A stretch of DNA of 64,000 nucleotides. It comes from Belnapia arida. Its GTDB lineage: Bacteria; Pseudomonadota; Alphaproteobacteria; Acetobacterales; Acetobacteraceae. Below, piece after piece: positions 1-9,290 of the stretch. A program made the position numbers and the translations under genes. The notes below the pieces were generated by a model. It was not told the DNA's origin. It did no database searches and was given only the letters and a program-made list of their open reading frames with translations. The stretch spans positions 162,935-226,934 of the forward strand of contig NZ_JAETWB010000007.1 of the NCBI RefSeq assembly GCF_016773205.1, read 5' to 3'. The first letter of the stretch is position 1. The number at the start of each line of letters is the position of its first letter.

Positions 1-120
1 CAGCCCGCGCGCCTCGGCGAGGCGCCACTGACCGGCACGCAGTGCCACGGACAGGCGAGAGAGACCAGCGGCGAGGCGGCGGGGGAGCGGGTCCGACAGG
101 GTGTCGAATACGGCGGTCAT
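1..120 (-). CDS. MarR-family-like transcriptional regulator, N-terminal 40 residues only (cut by window edge)
   Basis: The minus strand opens at an ATG at 118-120 and stays open to the window edge. The visible residues (MTAVFDTLSDPLPRRLAAGL, then an amphipathic helix ending WRLAEARGL) resemble the first dimerisation helix of MarR-type repressors, just before the winged helix. The winged helix is outside the window, so the family call is an inference. A good promoter with a palindrome in its spacer lies immediately upstream, as expected for an autoregulated MarR repressor. There is no Shine-Dalgarno: the bases before the ATG read TCTCCTTC. Confidence 0.5.
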   Translation of the reverse strand, partial: MTAVFDTLSDPLPRRLAAGLSRLSVALRAGQWRLAEARGL

Positions 121-127
121 GAAGGAG

Positions 128-155
128 ATAATATGTAGGAGTCCTAACTAGTCAA
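128..155 (-). promoter_or_regulatory. Promoter with palindromic operator for the MarR-like gene
   Basis: On the minus strand TTGACT (150-155) and TATTAT (128-133) are 16 bp apart, close to the sigma70 consensus. The spacer holds the palindrome TAGGA-G-TCCTA (136-146), well placed for a MarR dimer to block RNA polymerase. The -10 ends seven bases before the ATG, so the transcript should start at or next to the start codon and be leaderless, which fits the missing ribosome site. Confidence 0.6.
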
Positions 156-618
156 CCACGAAAGCTCGTGACAGGTCCGAAGGCGTTGCCTGCGCGACGA
201 AACCTGCGACGGCCCTCCGATGTGCCGACCCCGCAACGAGAGCGGTCGGCGACGCCCAAATCGTCGAAGGCGGTAAGCCTCGACCAAGCTTGCGCATGAG
301 CGATAGCGCCGGCGAAGGCCGGCAGCGCAACAGACGAAAGCGTCCATCTTCCCATGGCCAGCATATGTCACTTGCCGTGAAGCCTGGCCTGACAGGTGGT
401 AACAGCCAGACAGGTGCCCGACGCGCCAGGTGACGGCACAAGGAATTGAATCGGCAGCTAAACCCACCCCATGACGTTTCAGCACTGAATGCTGCATCAG
501 GCGCGACCATGGGAAAGATGGGGGCCACCTTTGCGGCGCTGAATCTATCCTCCGACGCCTGTGACCGCGGCCAGACCAGCGGCGTTGCCTGACGACGCTT
601 CAAAGTTCAGGAACAAAT
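156..618. other. Gene-poor gap of about 460 bp
   Basis: A 151-codon frame is open on the minus strand (148-603), but its translation is rich in Arg, Ser, Pro and Trp with no fold or motif I recognise, and other frames overlap it. I see no tRNA, hairpin terminator or repeat. It may hold the promoter of the downstream glycosidase gene. Confidence 0.4.
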
Positions 619-2109
619 ATGCAAAGCGAGCAGCCTGCCGCCGCGTATCGCAACGTCGCGCTGACCCCCGCATCGAGCGGGCTTGCCCGGTTCGAGATCG
701 CCATCACAGCCGCCGAGCCAGGGAGCGCGTCGCGCTCAGTCCTCGTCACTGGGCCCAATCCGGCTTCCGACGAGCAGATGATGCGCAAGTACAATTTGCC
801 CGATACCGGGCACCACTCCTACCTCGATCTCTTCGAGGCGCTTGCCGGTGATTATGGGATGCGCCTGCCAAGGAGCCGGCGACCGCTAGAGGCGCCGAAC
901 TCGACGACACCGCTCATGCCCCTGCTCACCGAAGCGTTGTCGCCGGACATTCTCTATGGCTACGGCGACCCAGCCGTGACCCGCGTCCTCGAAGACTCCT
1001 CTGGGGCAGGGACCGCGTCCTACTACCTCCTCGCAACCTCGAACGATGCGCCGCAGGTGTTTCCCATCCTCTACTCGCAAGACCTCACGGACTGGCAGCC
1101 GCTGGGCTTCGTGTTCCCGCAAGGCCATGCGCCCAGATGGGCAGCGGAGATTGGGCAAGGGGGAGAATACTGGGCGCCTGAAATGCACCGTGTCGGAAGC
1201 GAGTTCCTCGTGTGCTTCGCTGCACGGGAGACGGATAACAGCTTTTCGATCGGGCTCGCCAAATCCTCCCATCCTGGCGGACCCTTCATCGCCGTTGAGG
1301 CACCCATCCTGCGGGGCAACGTTATCGACCCGCATATCCTCCTCGGCCATGAAGGCAGCGCGTACCTGTTCTGGAAGGAGGACACCAACGATGTCTGGCC
1401 AAGTCGGCTGTGCCGGTTCCTGCATGAGCACGGTCTGCTGATAGAAGAGTTGTTTCCGCACGAGGAGGACCGCCGCACTGCTGCTTTCACCTCGGCACTA
1501 TGGCCTTGGGTAAAGTCGCTCGGACCCATGGAACGCTTCTTTGTCTTGCAGACATTGGTTGAGGCCGTCGTCTCCGACTTCCAGGGGTTCTCGGCGCGCC
1601 TGTCAGGCATTCTCAAGCGGCAGACTGTTCAAGCGAGGCAGGAAGCGATTGCGGAGATACTGCGACTGACCAGGACGCCGGTCTATGCCCAGGAGCTGAA
1701 CCTGGACACTCTCACCCTTCTCGGTGAGCGGAGGCAGGTATTGCAGAACGACCAAGAGTGGGAAGGCCACCTTGTCGAGGGCGTATGGGTGAGCGAGCAC
1801 GGGGGAAGATACTACATGCTCTATGCAGGGAACGATTTCTCAACGGCCGAGTACGGCATTGGTGTTGCCGTCGCGGATAGTCCGCTGGGTCCGTACCGGA
1901 AAACCGAGGAGCCGCTCCTGCGCTCCACGGCGGACTGGTCCGGGCCGGGACATCCGTCGGTGGCTGTCGGCCCCGATGCGCAACCTTGGCTTTTCCTGCA
2001 CGCCTTCTTTCCTGGCAGGAGTGGCTATAAGGAGTTTCGCGCAGTCCTTGGGCTGACGATCGCCTTTGGAACGGAAGGCATCCTGCTGCGGCCTCACCCT
2101 GCCGCATGA
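619..2109 (+). CDS. Glycoside hydrolase family 43-like protein with internal helical insertion
   Basis: This 496-residue protein carries the marks of the five-bladed GH43 beta-propeller: YGDPAV near 115-120 (candidate base Asp117), WAPEMH at 185-190, IDPHILL at 236-242 (candidate pKa-setting Asp237), and EGVWV at 387-391 (candidate acid Glu387) followed by a YYMLYAGNDFSTAEYGIGVA strand pair and GPGHPSV. GH43 enzymes cut arabinosides and xylosides. A helical stretch of roughly 80 residues (about 278-360) interrupts the propeller between blades, and about 110 residues precede it. No signal peptide is visible, so a cytoplasmic role on oligosaccharides is likely. It stands alone without transporters. 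Base composition looks lower in GC than the right half of the window, suggesting acquisition. Substrate unknown. Confidence 0.75.
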   Translation: MQSEQPAAAYRNVALTPASSGLARFEIAITAAEPGSASRSVLVTGPNPASDEQMMRKYNLPDTGHHSYLDLFEALAGDYGMRLPRSRRPLEAPNSTTPLMPLLTEALSPDILYGYGDPAVTRVLEDSSGAGTASYYLLATSNDAPQVFPILYSQDLTDWQPLGFVFPQGHAPRWAAEIGQGGEYWAPEMHRVGSEFLVCFAARETDNSFSIGLAKSSHPGGPFIAVEAPILRGNVIDPHILLGHEGSAYLFWKEDTNDVWPSRLCRFLHEHGLLIEELFPHEEDRRTAAFTSALWPWVKSLGPMERFFVLQTLVEAVVSDFQGFSARLSGILKRQTVQARQEAIAEILRLTRTPVYAQELNLDTLTLLGERRQVLQNDQEWEGHLVEGVWVSEHGGRYYMLYAGNDFSTAEYGIGVAVADSPLGPYRKTEEPLLRSTADWSGPGHPSVAVGPDAQPWLFLHAFFPGRSGYKEFRAVLGLTIAFGTEGILLRPHPAA

Positions 2110-2420
2110 CCGCGGCAAGCATCTGCGCCGGCAGGGCATTTGGCCCAGGCGCTGGCTGAGCAGGACGCCGGGATCGGGCCGGCTGACCGCGAAGAGTATG
2201 GATCACCTACTGGCGGCACGGGAGAACGATGAGAAAGGCGGGGCATGAAGCCCGGCCTTGCATCTGTCATGCCGCATTCAAAATGTGATTGCCGCCGTGT
2301 CGCACGAGGGCGGCTGCACCTTGGCGTCTGGCCAACCGCTGAAACGCCCACGCTTTCGGACGGGCAGCGTGGGGCTCTCGCAGAAGAGGTCGTCACTTGG
2401 CAAGTCTCGTTGATAACCTC
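2110..2420. other. Convergent intergenic gap, 311 bp
   Basis: This lies between the stop of the GH43-like gene and the stop of the minus-strand molybdoenzyme gene. Short frames here have no recognisable product, and I found no clear T-tailed hairpin. Confidence 0.4.
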
Positions 2421-4550
2421 TCATGCGCCGGCGTGGTGCACGACGCGCAGGCGGCACGGCAGCGCTCCGATATCGACCGACCCGCTCATTGGGTCCGCCG
2501 TGCCGCGGTAGCTCAGCGCGGCATTGACGTTGATGTCCAGCGCGGCGAATTCCGGCCCCGGCGCCTCAGGCAGCCACCAGCCCATGCCGGTTGTCAGAAC
2601 GCCGGGCTGTGTCCGGTCGGTGATCGTCACCCGAAGTCGGCAGGCGCCCGGGCCGCCCGGCAGTTCCACCTCCACCCAGTCCCCCTCGGTGACGCCGCAG
2701 GCCGCCGCAGTATCCGGATGCAGCCGGACCTCGGGATCGGGCGAGACCTTCCGCGCCCAAGCCTGGTCACGGAAGCGGGAGTGATGGTAGGTCTTCTCGC
2801 GGAATCCGGTTTGCAGCAGCAGCGTATGGTCCGGCGCCGCGGCGAAGGGCGGCGGCAGGAAGCCCGGCAAGGGGTCCAGCCCATGCCGGGCGGCGGCTTC
2901 CGAGTAGAGCTCGATCTTTCCGCTCGGCGTAGCGAAGCCGCGTCGGGCGAAGTCGCCCAATTCGTAGGGGAAATGCGCGTAGCCATCGCGGCGAAGCCCG
3001 GCCAGCGAGATTCCAGAATCCCCCAACAGGAAAGCGTTGAACTCCGCTTGGCTGCGCCATGGCAGCAGTTCGGCGGAGAGGGCGCCGCGGGCGCGAAGCC
3101 GATCGAGCAGACCGATCGCGATCTCCAGGTCGTTGCGCGCCTCGCCGCGTGCGGGCACGGCGGCGGTATAGGCGATGTTCGGCCCTGACGGATCGAGGGT
3201 GACCTCCTCCTCCTCAAGCGTCGTCGTCTTCGGCAGGACGAGGTCAGCGATGGCCGCCGTCGGCGTCATGGTATGTGCTGCGACCGCCAGCACCTCCAGC
3301 GAGCGTAGCGCGGCCAGCGTCCGGCGCGCGTCCGGATAGGTCACAGCGATGTTGACCCCGCTGACATAGGCGGCGCGAACCGGGTAGGGCCGGCCCGTCA
3401 GCATGGCCTCGATGACGGACGGGTTGTGGCAGGCCGTCTGCCAGCCCTCCGGCCCGGCCCAGAGCGGATAGGCGTCCGCGCCGATGGTCTGGCGTTCAAT
3501 ACTCTCCGGCAGTCGGAAGCGCGGCTCGTGCAGCAGCTCAAGATAGGTGCGGAAGCCGGCTGGCTTCTTGACCCGCCGGTTGCCGCCCGGGCGGTCCAGG
3601 TTGCCGCTGATGGCCACCAGCGCATGAAAGGCGCGGTAGGTCTGCACTCCGTTGCTGGCTGCATCGATGCCGTGGCCGCCGACGAAACAGGATGGGCCCT
3701 CGGCGTAGAGTTTGGCGGCGCATTCGATGGCCTGGGCCGGAACGCCGGCGATCGCCGCGGCCCAGTCCGGCGTACAGGGCGCCACACGCTCCGCCAGCGC
3801 CTCGAAGCCATGACACCACCGTGCGACGAAGTCCGCGTCGTAGGCCCTGTCGCGGATCAGCGCGTGCAGCAACGCGAGGCCAATGGCGCCATCGGTACCC
3901 GGCCGCGGCTGCAGCCAGACATCGGCCATCTCCGCCGCCGGCGTCCGGAAGGGATCGAGCACCACCAGCCGTGCGCCACAGGCCTTGGCCCGCTTGAGCT
4001 CCGCCCACTGGATAGGGTCGGCGGCATGGGGGTTGCGCCCGACCAGCAGGGTGCAGCGGGTCGCCTCGATATCCTCGCCGCGACCGATATTCAGCCCGGT
4101 GAGGCGGTCGCTGACGGCGCGGCAACCACCACAAAGATCCTGGTTGATCATCCAGTTCGGCGAGCCGAGGCTCCGCAGCAGCAGCGCGACCACCACGCCG
4201 CGGCTGAAAAACGCCCCGCTGACTGCCCCGACCAGCGCCAGCGGGCCATGCCTGGAGCGCACGGCGGCTAGGCCATCGGCCAGCTCATCCAGCGCCGCGT
4301 CCCAGGATACCCGCTGCCACTGGCCGCTGCCGCGCTCGCCCACCCGGCGGAGCGGATGCAGGAGGCGGTCGGGATGGTCGGTCCAGTCCTGCAGGCCGCG
4401 GATGCCCTTGACGCAGAATGCCCCCTTCGATGTCGGATGCGCAGGGTTGGGTGCGATCCTGGCGACGCGGCCAGTTTCATCCAGCGTCAGCAAGGCGCCG
4501 CAGAGCGTGCCGCATTCCCAGCAGGTGCTCGGGATGGTGGAGGCTGTCAT
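2421..4550 (-). CDS. Molybdopterin-dependent oxidoreductase (DMSO reductase superfamily)
   Basis: The 709-residue product has the N-terminal 4Fe-4S motif of the superfamily (Cys10, Cys13, Cys17 and Cys46 from the chosen ATG), then alternating dinucleotide-cofactor segments (LVGRNPHAADP, VVLDPFRTPAAEMADVWL, HGIDAASNGVQTYRAF, SGNLDRPGGN) and a C-terminal barrel with GDWVEVELPGG. It should hold Mo- or W-bis-MGD and catalyse an oxygen or electron transfer; the substrate cannot be read. There is no twin-arginine signal, so it is probably cytoplasmic. No FeS or membrane subunit lies alongside. An in-frame upstream extension of 40 residues is open, but the ATG at 4550 puts CWEC at the usual distance from the N terminus. 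Confidence 0.85.
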   Translation of the reverse strand: MTASTIPSTCWECGTLCGALLTLDETGRVARIAPNPAHPTSKGAFCVKGIRGLQDWTDHPDRLLHPLRRVGERGSGQWQRVSWDAALDELADGLAAVRSRHGPLALVGAVSGAFFSRGVVVALLLRSLGSPNWMINQDLCGGCRAVSDRLTGLNIGRGEDIEATRCTLLVGRNPHAADPIQWAELKRAKACGARLVVLDPFRTPAAEMADVWLQPRPGTDGAIGLALLHALIRDRAYDADFVARWCHGFEALAERVAPCTPDWAAAIAGVPAQAIECAAKLYAEGPSCFVGGHGIDAASNGVQTYRAFHALVAISGNLDRPGGNRRVKKPAGFRTYLELLHEPRFRLPESIERQTIGADAYPLWAGPEGWQTACHNPSVIEAMLTGRPYPVRAAYVSGVNIAVTYPDARRTLAALRSLEVLAVAAHTMTPTAAIADLVLPKTTTLEEEEVTLDPSGPNIAYTAAVPARGEARNDLEIAIGLLDRLRARGALSAELLPWRSQAEFNAFLLGDSGISLAGLRRDGYAHFPYELGDFARRGFATPSGKIELYSEAAARHGLDPLPGFLPPPFAAAPDHTLLLQTGFREKTYHHSRFRDQAWARKVSPDPEVRLHPDTAAACGVTEGDWVEVELPGGPGACRLRVTITDRTQPGVLTTGMGWWLPEAPGPEFAALDINVNAALSYRGTADPMSGSVDIGALPCRLRVVHHAGA

Positions 4551-4763
4551 GCCACGAAGGGTGTCATCCCGGACGGCGGCGCGTCCAGTCCGTGATTGCC
4601 GGCCGCCAGCCGCGGCCTCCCCGGCGCCTGCATGCGGCAGGGCTTTCCGGTTGCCGACCGCTCGGCGCATGCCGCCATCCAGGCCGGCGTCATGTGCGAT
4701 TCCGAGGCGGGCCCGGCAAAGCTAGGCCTTCCGGAGCTGGCCAGTATCGACATAGCCTGGGGT

Positions 4764-5192
4764 ATGAGCGACCCCTTCGATCTCGAGCGCTTCGTGCAGG
4801 CCCAGAGGCCGGTGATGGCGGAGGTCCACCGCGAACTCAGGGCGGGACGCAAGCGAACGCATTGGATGTGGTTCGTCTTCCCGCAGCTTCGCGCCCTCGG
4901 CCGAAGCTCAACTGCCCAGCACTACGGGATCGTCTCGCTGGCCGAGGCACAGGCCTACCTCGCGCACCCCCTCCTCGGGCCGCAACTCATGGAATGTGCC
5001 GGGTTGGTCCGTGCGATCCAGCACCGGTCCGCGCATGAGATATTCGGCAGCCCAGACGACCTCAAGCTTCGGTCGTCCATGACGCTGTTCGCGGCGGCGC
5101 GGCCCGAGGCGACGGTATTCGCCGACGTGCTTCGTCAGTACTTCGAGGGCCAAGCGGACCAGCTCACGACCAAACTGCTCACGACGCAGTAA
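4764..5192 (+). CDS. DUF1810 domain protein
   Basis: The 142-residue product starting MSDPFDLERFVQAQ matches the DUF1810 pattern: FDLxRFxxAQ at the start, HWMWFVFPQL at about 33-42, a YGIVSLAEAQAYLAHPLLGPQL block and the closing F...LxxYFxGxxDxxT helix. The family is small and cytosolic with no established biochemical role. The frame is open upstream, but the ATG at 4764 gives the family's usual start. It diverges from the molybdoenzyme gene across a 213-bp gap. Confidence 0.85.
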   Translation: MSDPFDLERFVQAQRPVMAEVHRELRAGRKRTHWMWFVFPQLRALGRSSTAQHYGIVSLAEAQAYLAHPLLGPQLMECAGLVRAIQHRSAHEIFGSPDDLKLRSSMTLFAAARPEATVFADVLRQYFEGQADQLTTKLLTTQ

Positions 5193-5246
5193 TACGCCAA
5201 CCCATATCTCATGACGTTGTGCGGCCTCAGCGGCTGGCCCGTCCCA

Positions 5247-6056
5247 TCATGCCAACTCGGCAAGCTGACGTGGGCGGTAGATCGCTGAATGATGGACGTG
5301 GGCAACCGGCACAAGGTCATTCGCAATGACCAGGACGTCGAGTTCGACAATCCTGTGGCCCTTGCGATCGTAGTTGGCCAGCACCTTTGCCCGGGTGGTG
5401 AGGACGTCGCCGACCCGGGCCAGCCCCAGGTTGCGGACCGCGCTTGCGATGTGGATCCAGGCCCCCATCTGCACATTGTGGGAGAGCGACCAGTTGCACA
5501 TCCGCAGAATGATGCCGGGATGGACGACCATCTCGGTGGAATAGATGGGATTTGTCTCGCGAACGTCGCGCAGATAGCTCGAAGCGTAATCCTCCGTCAC
5601 CTCGAACGGATTGGCGCCCAGCCATTCCCCAACGGGGAACACCGCGTCGTTCACATTTGGCCTCTCGCGCCTAGCAGGAACGACCGGGAACGAGGCCAGA
5701 TCCGGCATAGCTGGCGGTTCGGAAGGCAGGCTCGCCGACCCGGACGCGCAGGAGATCCTCTCGCTTTCCACGGTGACATCGAGCCCGCTTGCAGACCGGC
5801 TCGCCGTGACGGTGACGATCCGGCCGTCATAGACCGGTTTCAGGAGTTTGCAGTCCATCGTGCCCTGCTCGAGCCAAGGCCGGCCCCAGAGGGCCAAGGG
5901 AAAGTGAGTCGCGTATGCATACACCTCCACGCCAGGGACGAGGCCACCGGCGAAACCCAGCCGTGCCGCAACGGTGTCGTCGTGGATCTTGTTCTCCGAC
6001 GCCTGCGAAGTATTGAAAGCGCTGAGGCTGTAGGGCGCAAAAGCAGATACGGTCAT
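5247..6056 (-). CDS. Hotdog-fold MaoC-like protein
   Basis: The 269-residue protein has two hotdog-like halves. The first holds NTSQASENKIHDDTVAARLG and FAGGLVPGVEVYAYATHFPL (residues about 14-60), reminiscent of acyl-CoA dehydratases of the MaoC/FabZ group; the second holds NPIYSTEMVVHPGIILRMCN and a strand-rich tail. Double-hotdog proteins usually act on acyl-CoA thioesters, but I cannot name the substrate. The ATG at 6056 has AGGGG eight to nine bases upstream and fits the first conserved residues better than the longer open frame. It is a single minus-strand gene, preceded by a plausible promoter at 6147-6176. Confidence 0.65.
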   Translation of the reverse strand: MTVSAFAPYSLSAFNTSQASENKIHDDTVAARLGFAGGLVPGVEVYAYATHFPLALWGRPWLEQGTMDCKLLKPVYDGRIVTVTASRSASGLDVTVESERISCASGSASLPSEPPAMPDLASFPVVPARRERPNVNDAVFPVGEWLGANPFEVTEDYASSYLRDVRETNPIYSTEMVVHPGIILRMCNWSLSHNVQMGAWIHIASAVRNLGLARVGDVLTTRAKVLANYDRKGHRIVELDVLVIANDLVPVAHVHHSAIYRPRQLAELA

Positions 6057-6146
6057 CGACAACCCCTGGTCATGAGCCGGCCTGAACTCGAATCCGTCTC
6101 GATGTTCGGCCCATGCGGGGGCCGGGGCCAAGCCAATAATTCACCA

Positions 6147-6176
6147 AGTATAATCATGCCGGGCCGCTCGGAACAA
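6147..6176 (-). promoter_or_regulatory. Possible sigma70 promoter of the hotdog-fold gene
   Basis: On the minus strand TTGTTC (6171-6176) and TATACT (6147-6152) are 18 bp apart, about 90 bp before the start codon, in an AT-richer patch of the intergenic DNA. Confidence 0.4.
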
Positions 6177-6365
6177 CAGGGCGCTGGCGAGAGCCGCCCC
6201 GGGAAGCTGCGTTTCCTCTGCGGTCACATGATCAGATCGTCCATAGCAATCATCTTGCCTTGACCACGCCGCCGCCAGTGAACGGCGATCCGCAGCGATG
6301 CATGGATACGTTATGTGGGTGAACGCCAGCGGGGAATGCATCTGACAGTGTCCCCGCGCCACCGC
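6177..6365. other. Remainder of a 309-bp gap between minus-strand genes
   Basis: No coding frame, RNA gene or strong hairpin was recognised between the hotdog gene's promoter and the stop of the GMC oxidoreductase gene. Confidence 0.35.
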
Positions 6366-7958
6366 TTACCGTGCTTCCTCCAGCATCATCGCTGCGCATT
6401 TCTCGCCAATCATGATGGTCGGTGCGTTCGTGTTGCCCGTGGTCAGTGTCGGCATCACGCTGGCATCGGCAATGCGAAGGCCCTGGATGCCCTGCACCCG
6501 AAGCTTGCTGTCCACCACCGCGCGCGGATCCTCCCCCATGCGGCAGGTGCCGACCGGGTGATAGATGGTGGTGCCGTATTGGCGCGCGAAGGCCAGCATC
6601 TCTTCCTCGCTTTGCACCTCGGGTCCTGGCAGCAGCTCGCGTACGCTGTGCTGGGCGATGGCGGGCTGCGCCATGATGTCGCGTGCGAGCTTCAGCCCTG
6701 ACGCCAGCACCTGCTGGTCGCCGATGGCGCTCAGGTAGTTGGGGCGGATGAGTGGCCGCGCCAGCGGGTCGGCCGATGTCGCCATCACGCTGCCGCGGCT
6801 GTCCGGCCGCACCGGACAGATCGCCACGGTCATGCCAGGCTCCTGCTCCAGGCTGCTGATGACGCTGCCGAGTTCATAGGTCGCCGGCGTGAAGAGCAAT
6901 TGCAGGTCCGGCGAGGCCAGGCCCTCGCGGGAACGGGCAAAGACCTGCGCCGTGGTAACGCCGAAGGTCAGCGCCCCGTTGCCGCGCAGGACAAAGCGCG
7001 CCACCTCGCCGGCCAATCGCAAACCACGCGACAGCTGGTTGGTAGAAATCGCTTGCTTCACCCGATGCTGCACGCGCGTGACGTAGTGGTCCTGCAAGTT
7101 GGCGCCGACGCCCGGCAAGTCTGCCAGCACCGTGATGCCGAGCGATTGCAGGTGGTCGGCCGGGCCGAGGCCGGACAGTTGCATCAGGTGCGGCGAGTTC
7201 ACCGCGCCGCCCGAGAGCACCACCTCCCTGGTCACAAGGATGCGCCTTGTTTCGCCGCCCTGGATGTACTCGGCGCCGATGCAGCGGCGGCCTTCGAACA
7301 GCAGGCGCGTGGCCTGGGCAGCGGTTTCCACGCGCACCTTGCCCTTAGCACGGGCGAGGAAGGTGCGGGCGGTGGAGCCACGCCACTTGCCGATGCGCGT
7401 CATCTGGGAGTAGCCGACGCCTTCCTGCTCCTTGCCGTTCAGGTCCTTGCGAAAGGCGTGGCCGGCCTGCTGCGCGGCTTCGACAAAGCGGTGCGTCAAC
7501 GGCAGGATGGTGCGGTAGTCCTCCACTTGCAACGGGCCATCGGTGCCGCGGTATTCAGGATCGCCACCACTGCGGTAGGTTTCCGAGTTGCGGAAGTAGG
7601 GCAGCACCTCATCATAGCTCCAACCGCGCGCCCCCATTTGCGCCCAGCCGTCGAAGTCGGCGGGGTTGCCGCGCACATAAAGCATGCCGTTGATTGATGA
7701 GGAGCCACCCAGTGTCTTGCCGCGCGGCCATTTGATGGCGCGGTTGTTGCTGCCGGGCTCGGGCTCGCTCAGGTAGCCCCAGTTCACCAATTTCTGGTTT
7801 CTTAACAGCTTGATCATGCCAGCGGGGATGTGGATCCAAGGGTGGCGGTCCTTCGGGCCGGCTTCCAGCAGCGCCACACGAGCGCCACTTTCACCAAGAC
7901 GCGCGGCTACCACGCAGCCAGCAGAGCCGGCACCGATCACCAGATAGTCCGTTTCCAT
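6366..7958 (-). CDS. GMC-family FAD-dependent oxidoreductase (choline dehydrogenase-like)
   Basis: The 530-residue flavoenzyme has a textbook GMC layout: FAD-binding YLVIGAGSAGCVVAARLGE at 5-23, GMC signature 1 (RGKTLGGSSSINGMLYVRGN, near 82-101), signature 2 (SGGAVNSPHLMQLSGLGP), and C-terminal HPVGTCRMG and GNTNAPTIMIGEK with the usual catalytic His and Asn. It should oxidise an alcohol to an aldehyde. It resembles BetA-type dehydrogenases, but no betaine genes are near, so choline is not assured. The ATG at 7958 has AAGGG nearby and places the Rossmann motif at the N terminus. It lies downstream of the alanine dehydrogenase gene on the same strand, 174 bp apart. Confidence 0.9.
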   Translation of the reverse strand: METDYLVIGAGSAGCVVAARLGESGARVALLEAGPKDRHPWIHIPAGMIKLLRNQKLVNWGYLSEPEPGSNNRAIKWPRGKTLGGSSSINGMLYVRGNPADFDGWAQMGARGWSYDEVLPYFRNSETYRSGGDPEYRGTDGPLQVEDYRTILPLTHRFVEAAQQAGHAFRKDLNGKEQEGVGYSQMTRIGKWRGSTARTFLARAKGKVRVETAAQATRLLFEGRRCIGAEYIQGGETRRILVTREVVLSGGAVNSPHLMQLSGLGPADHLQSLGITVLADLPGVGANLQDHYVTRVQHRVKQAISTNQLSRGLRLAGEVARFVLRGNGALTFGVTTAQVFARSREGLASPDLQLLFTPATYELGSVISSLEQEPGMTVAICPVRPDSRGSVMATSADPLARPLIRPNYLSAIGDQQVLASGLKLARDIMAQPAIAQHSVRELLPGPEVQSEEEMLAFARQYGTTIYHPVGTCRMGEDPRAVVDSKLRVQGIQGLRIADASVMPTLTTGNTNAPTIMIGEKCAAMMLEEAR

Positions 7959-8132
7959 CGCCGTACCCTTGTCACTCTCGTCAACTCGCGTTGCAGCCGG
8001 TGCCCGCAGCGGTGCCGACGGTGAGCTTCGCCCTTCCTCGCTCGGAAGCAAATGCCCCATCGGCGGTGGGGCGCCATCTTCGTTTCGTGGACACCCAACT
8101 GCCGCATCTGGCCGATGCAATCGGCAGCAGCG

Positions 8133-9290
8133 TCAGCCGCCCAATGCCGTTCGCAGCGGCAGCGCCGTCAGTCCGAGCGCCTTAGCCACAGCGGGATGCA
8201 CCACATGCCCCGCATGGATGTTCAGCCCCTGTGCCAGGTACGTATTCTCCGCCAAAGCGGCGGGGAAGCCCTGGTCAGCCAACTGCAGGATAAAGGGCAG
8301 GGTCGCGTTGTTCAGCGCGACGGCACTGGTCCTGGCTACCGCGCCCGGCATGTTGGTGACGCAGTAATGCACCACGCCATCGACCAGATAGGTCGGCTCC
8401 GCATGGGTCGTGGGGCGGGAGGTCTCGAAACAGCCACCCTGGTCGATCGCTACATCGACCAGCACGCTCCCAGGCCGCATCGCGGCAACCATGGCGCGGC
8501 TCACCAGCCGAGGTGCTGCGGCGCCAGGGATCAGCACGGCGCCAATAACCAAGTCGGCCTCGGTGACTGCCCGTTCCACGGCCTCTGCCGTAGCGAAGAC
8601 GGTGGCGACACGGCCGGCGAATTCGCGGTCCAGTGCGTCGAGCACCCGCGGATTGCGGTCCAGCACCGTAACCTGGGCCCGCATCCCGGCGGCGATCCTT
8701 GCGGCGTTCGAGCCGACCACGCCGCCGCCGAGCACCACCACACGCCCGGGCGGCACGCCGGGCACGCCCGAAAGCAAAATACCGGCGCCACCCGCTTCCT
8801 TTTCCAGACAGCGGGCACCGACCTGGATGGCCATGCGGCCGGCGACTTCGCTCATCGGCGCCAGCAGCGGCAGGCCACCTGCTGGGTCAGTCACGGTCTC
8901 ATAGGCAATGGCTGTGCAGCCGCTGGCCAGCAATCCCTCCGTCAGCGCACGGTCGGGTGCGAGATGGAGGTAGGTGAACAGCATCTGGCCGGGGCGGAGA
9001 CGCGGCCATTCGGCCTGCTGCGGTTCCTTCACCTTGATCACGAGATCAGCCTCGGCGAAGACTGCGTCAGCGTCTGGAGCGATCCTGGCGCCGACGGCGG
9101 CATAGGCCGCGTCAGGGAAGCCGATGCCCGCGCCAGCGCCTGTCTCGACCAGCACATGATGCCCGCGTTGCACCAGCTCTCGCACTGAGGCCGGAACCAA
9201 GCCGACACGGTATTCGTGGACCTTGATTTCCTTCGGGACACCAACCTGCATGGCATGGCTTGGCCCATTCATGCTGTCGTCGTCCTGCAT
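8133..9290 (-). CDS. ald: Alanine dehydrogenase
   Basis: The 385-residue product matches alanine dehydrogenase over its length: [20 protein letters not shown] near the N terminus, the substrate Lys in [25 protein letters not shown], the NAD-binding [17 protein letters not shown], and the [18 protein letters not shown] and [11 protein letters not shown] signatures. It interconverts L-alanine with pyruvate and ammonia using NAD. Three in-frame ATGs are possible (9290, 9272, 9251). The family usually starts at the third, but the first has a strong GGGAGG six bases upstream, so I chose it; this adds 13 residues. It may be co-transcribed with the downstream GMC gene. Confidence 0.93.
   Translation of the reverse strand: MQDDDSMNGPSHAMQVGVPKEIKVHEYRVGLVPASVRELVQRGHHVLVETGAGAGIGFPDAAYAAVGARIAPDADAVFAEADLVIKVKEPQQAEWPRLRPGQMLFTYLHLAPDRALTEGLLASGCTAIAYETVTDPAGGLPLLAPMSEVAGRMAIQVGARCLEKEAGGAGILLSGVPGVPPGRVVVLGGGVVGSNAARIAAGMRAQVTVLDRNPRVLDALDREFAGRVATVFATAEAVERAVTEADLVIGAVLIPGAAAPRLVSRAMVAAMRPGSVLVDVAIDQGGCFETSRPTTHAEPTYLVDGVVHYCVTNMPGAVARTSAVALNNATLPFILQLADQGFPAALAENTYLAQGLNIHAGHVVHPAVAKALGLTALPLRTALGG

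Noticed and set aside
148..603. 151-codon minus-strand frame upstream of the GH43 gene
   Set aside because: No recognisable motif, no ribosome site, and it runs across the promoter of the MarR-like gene.
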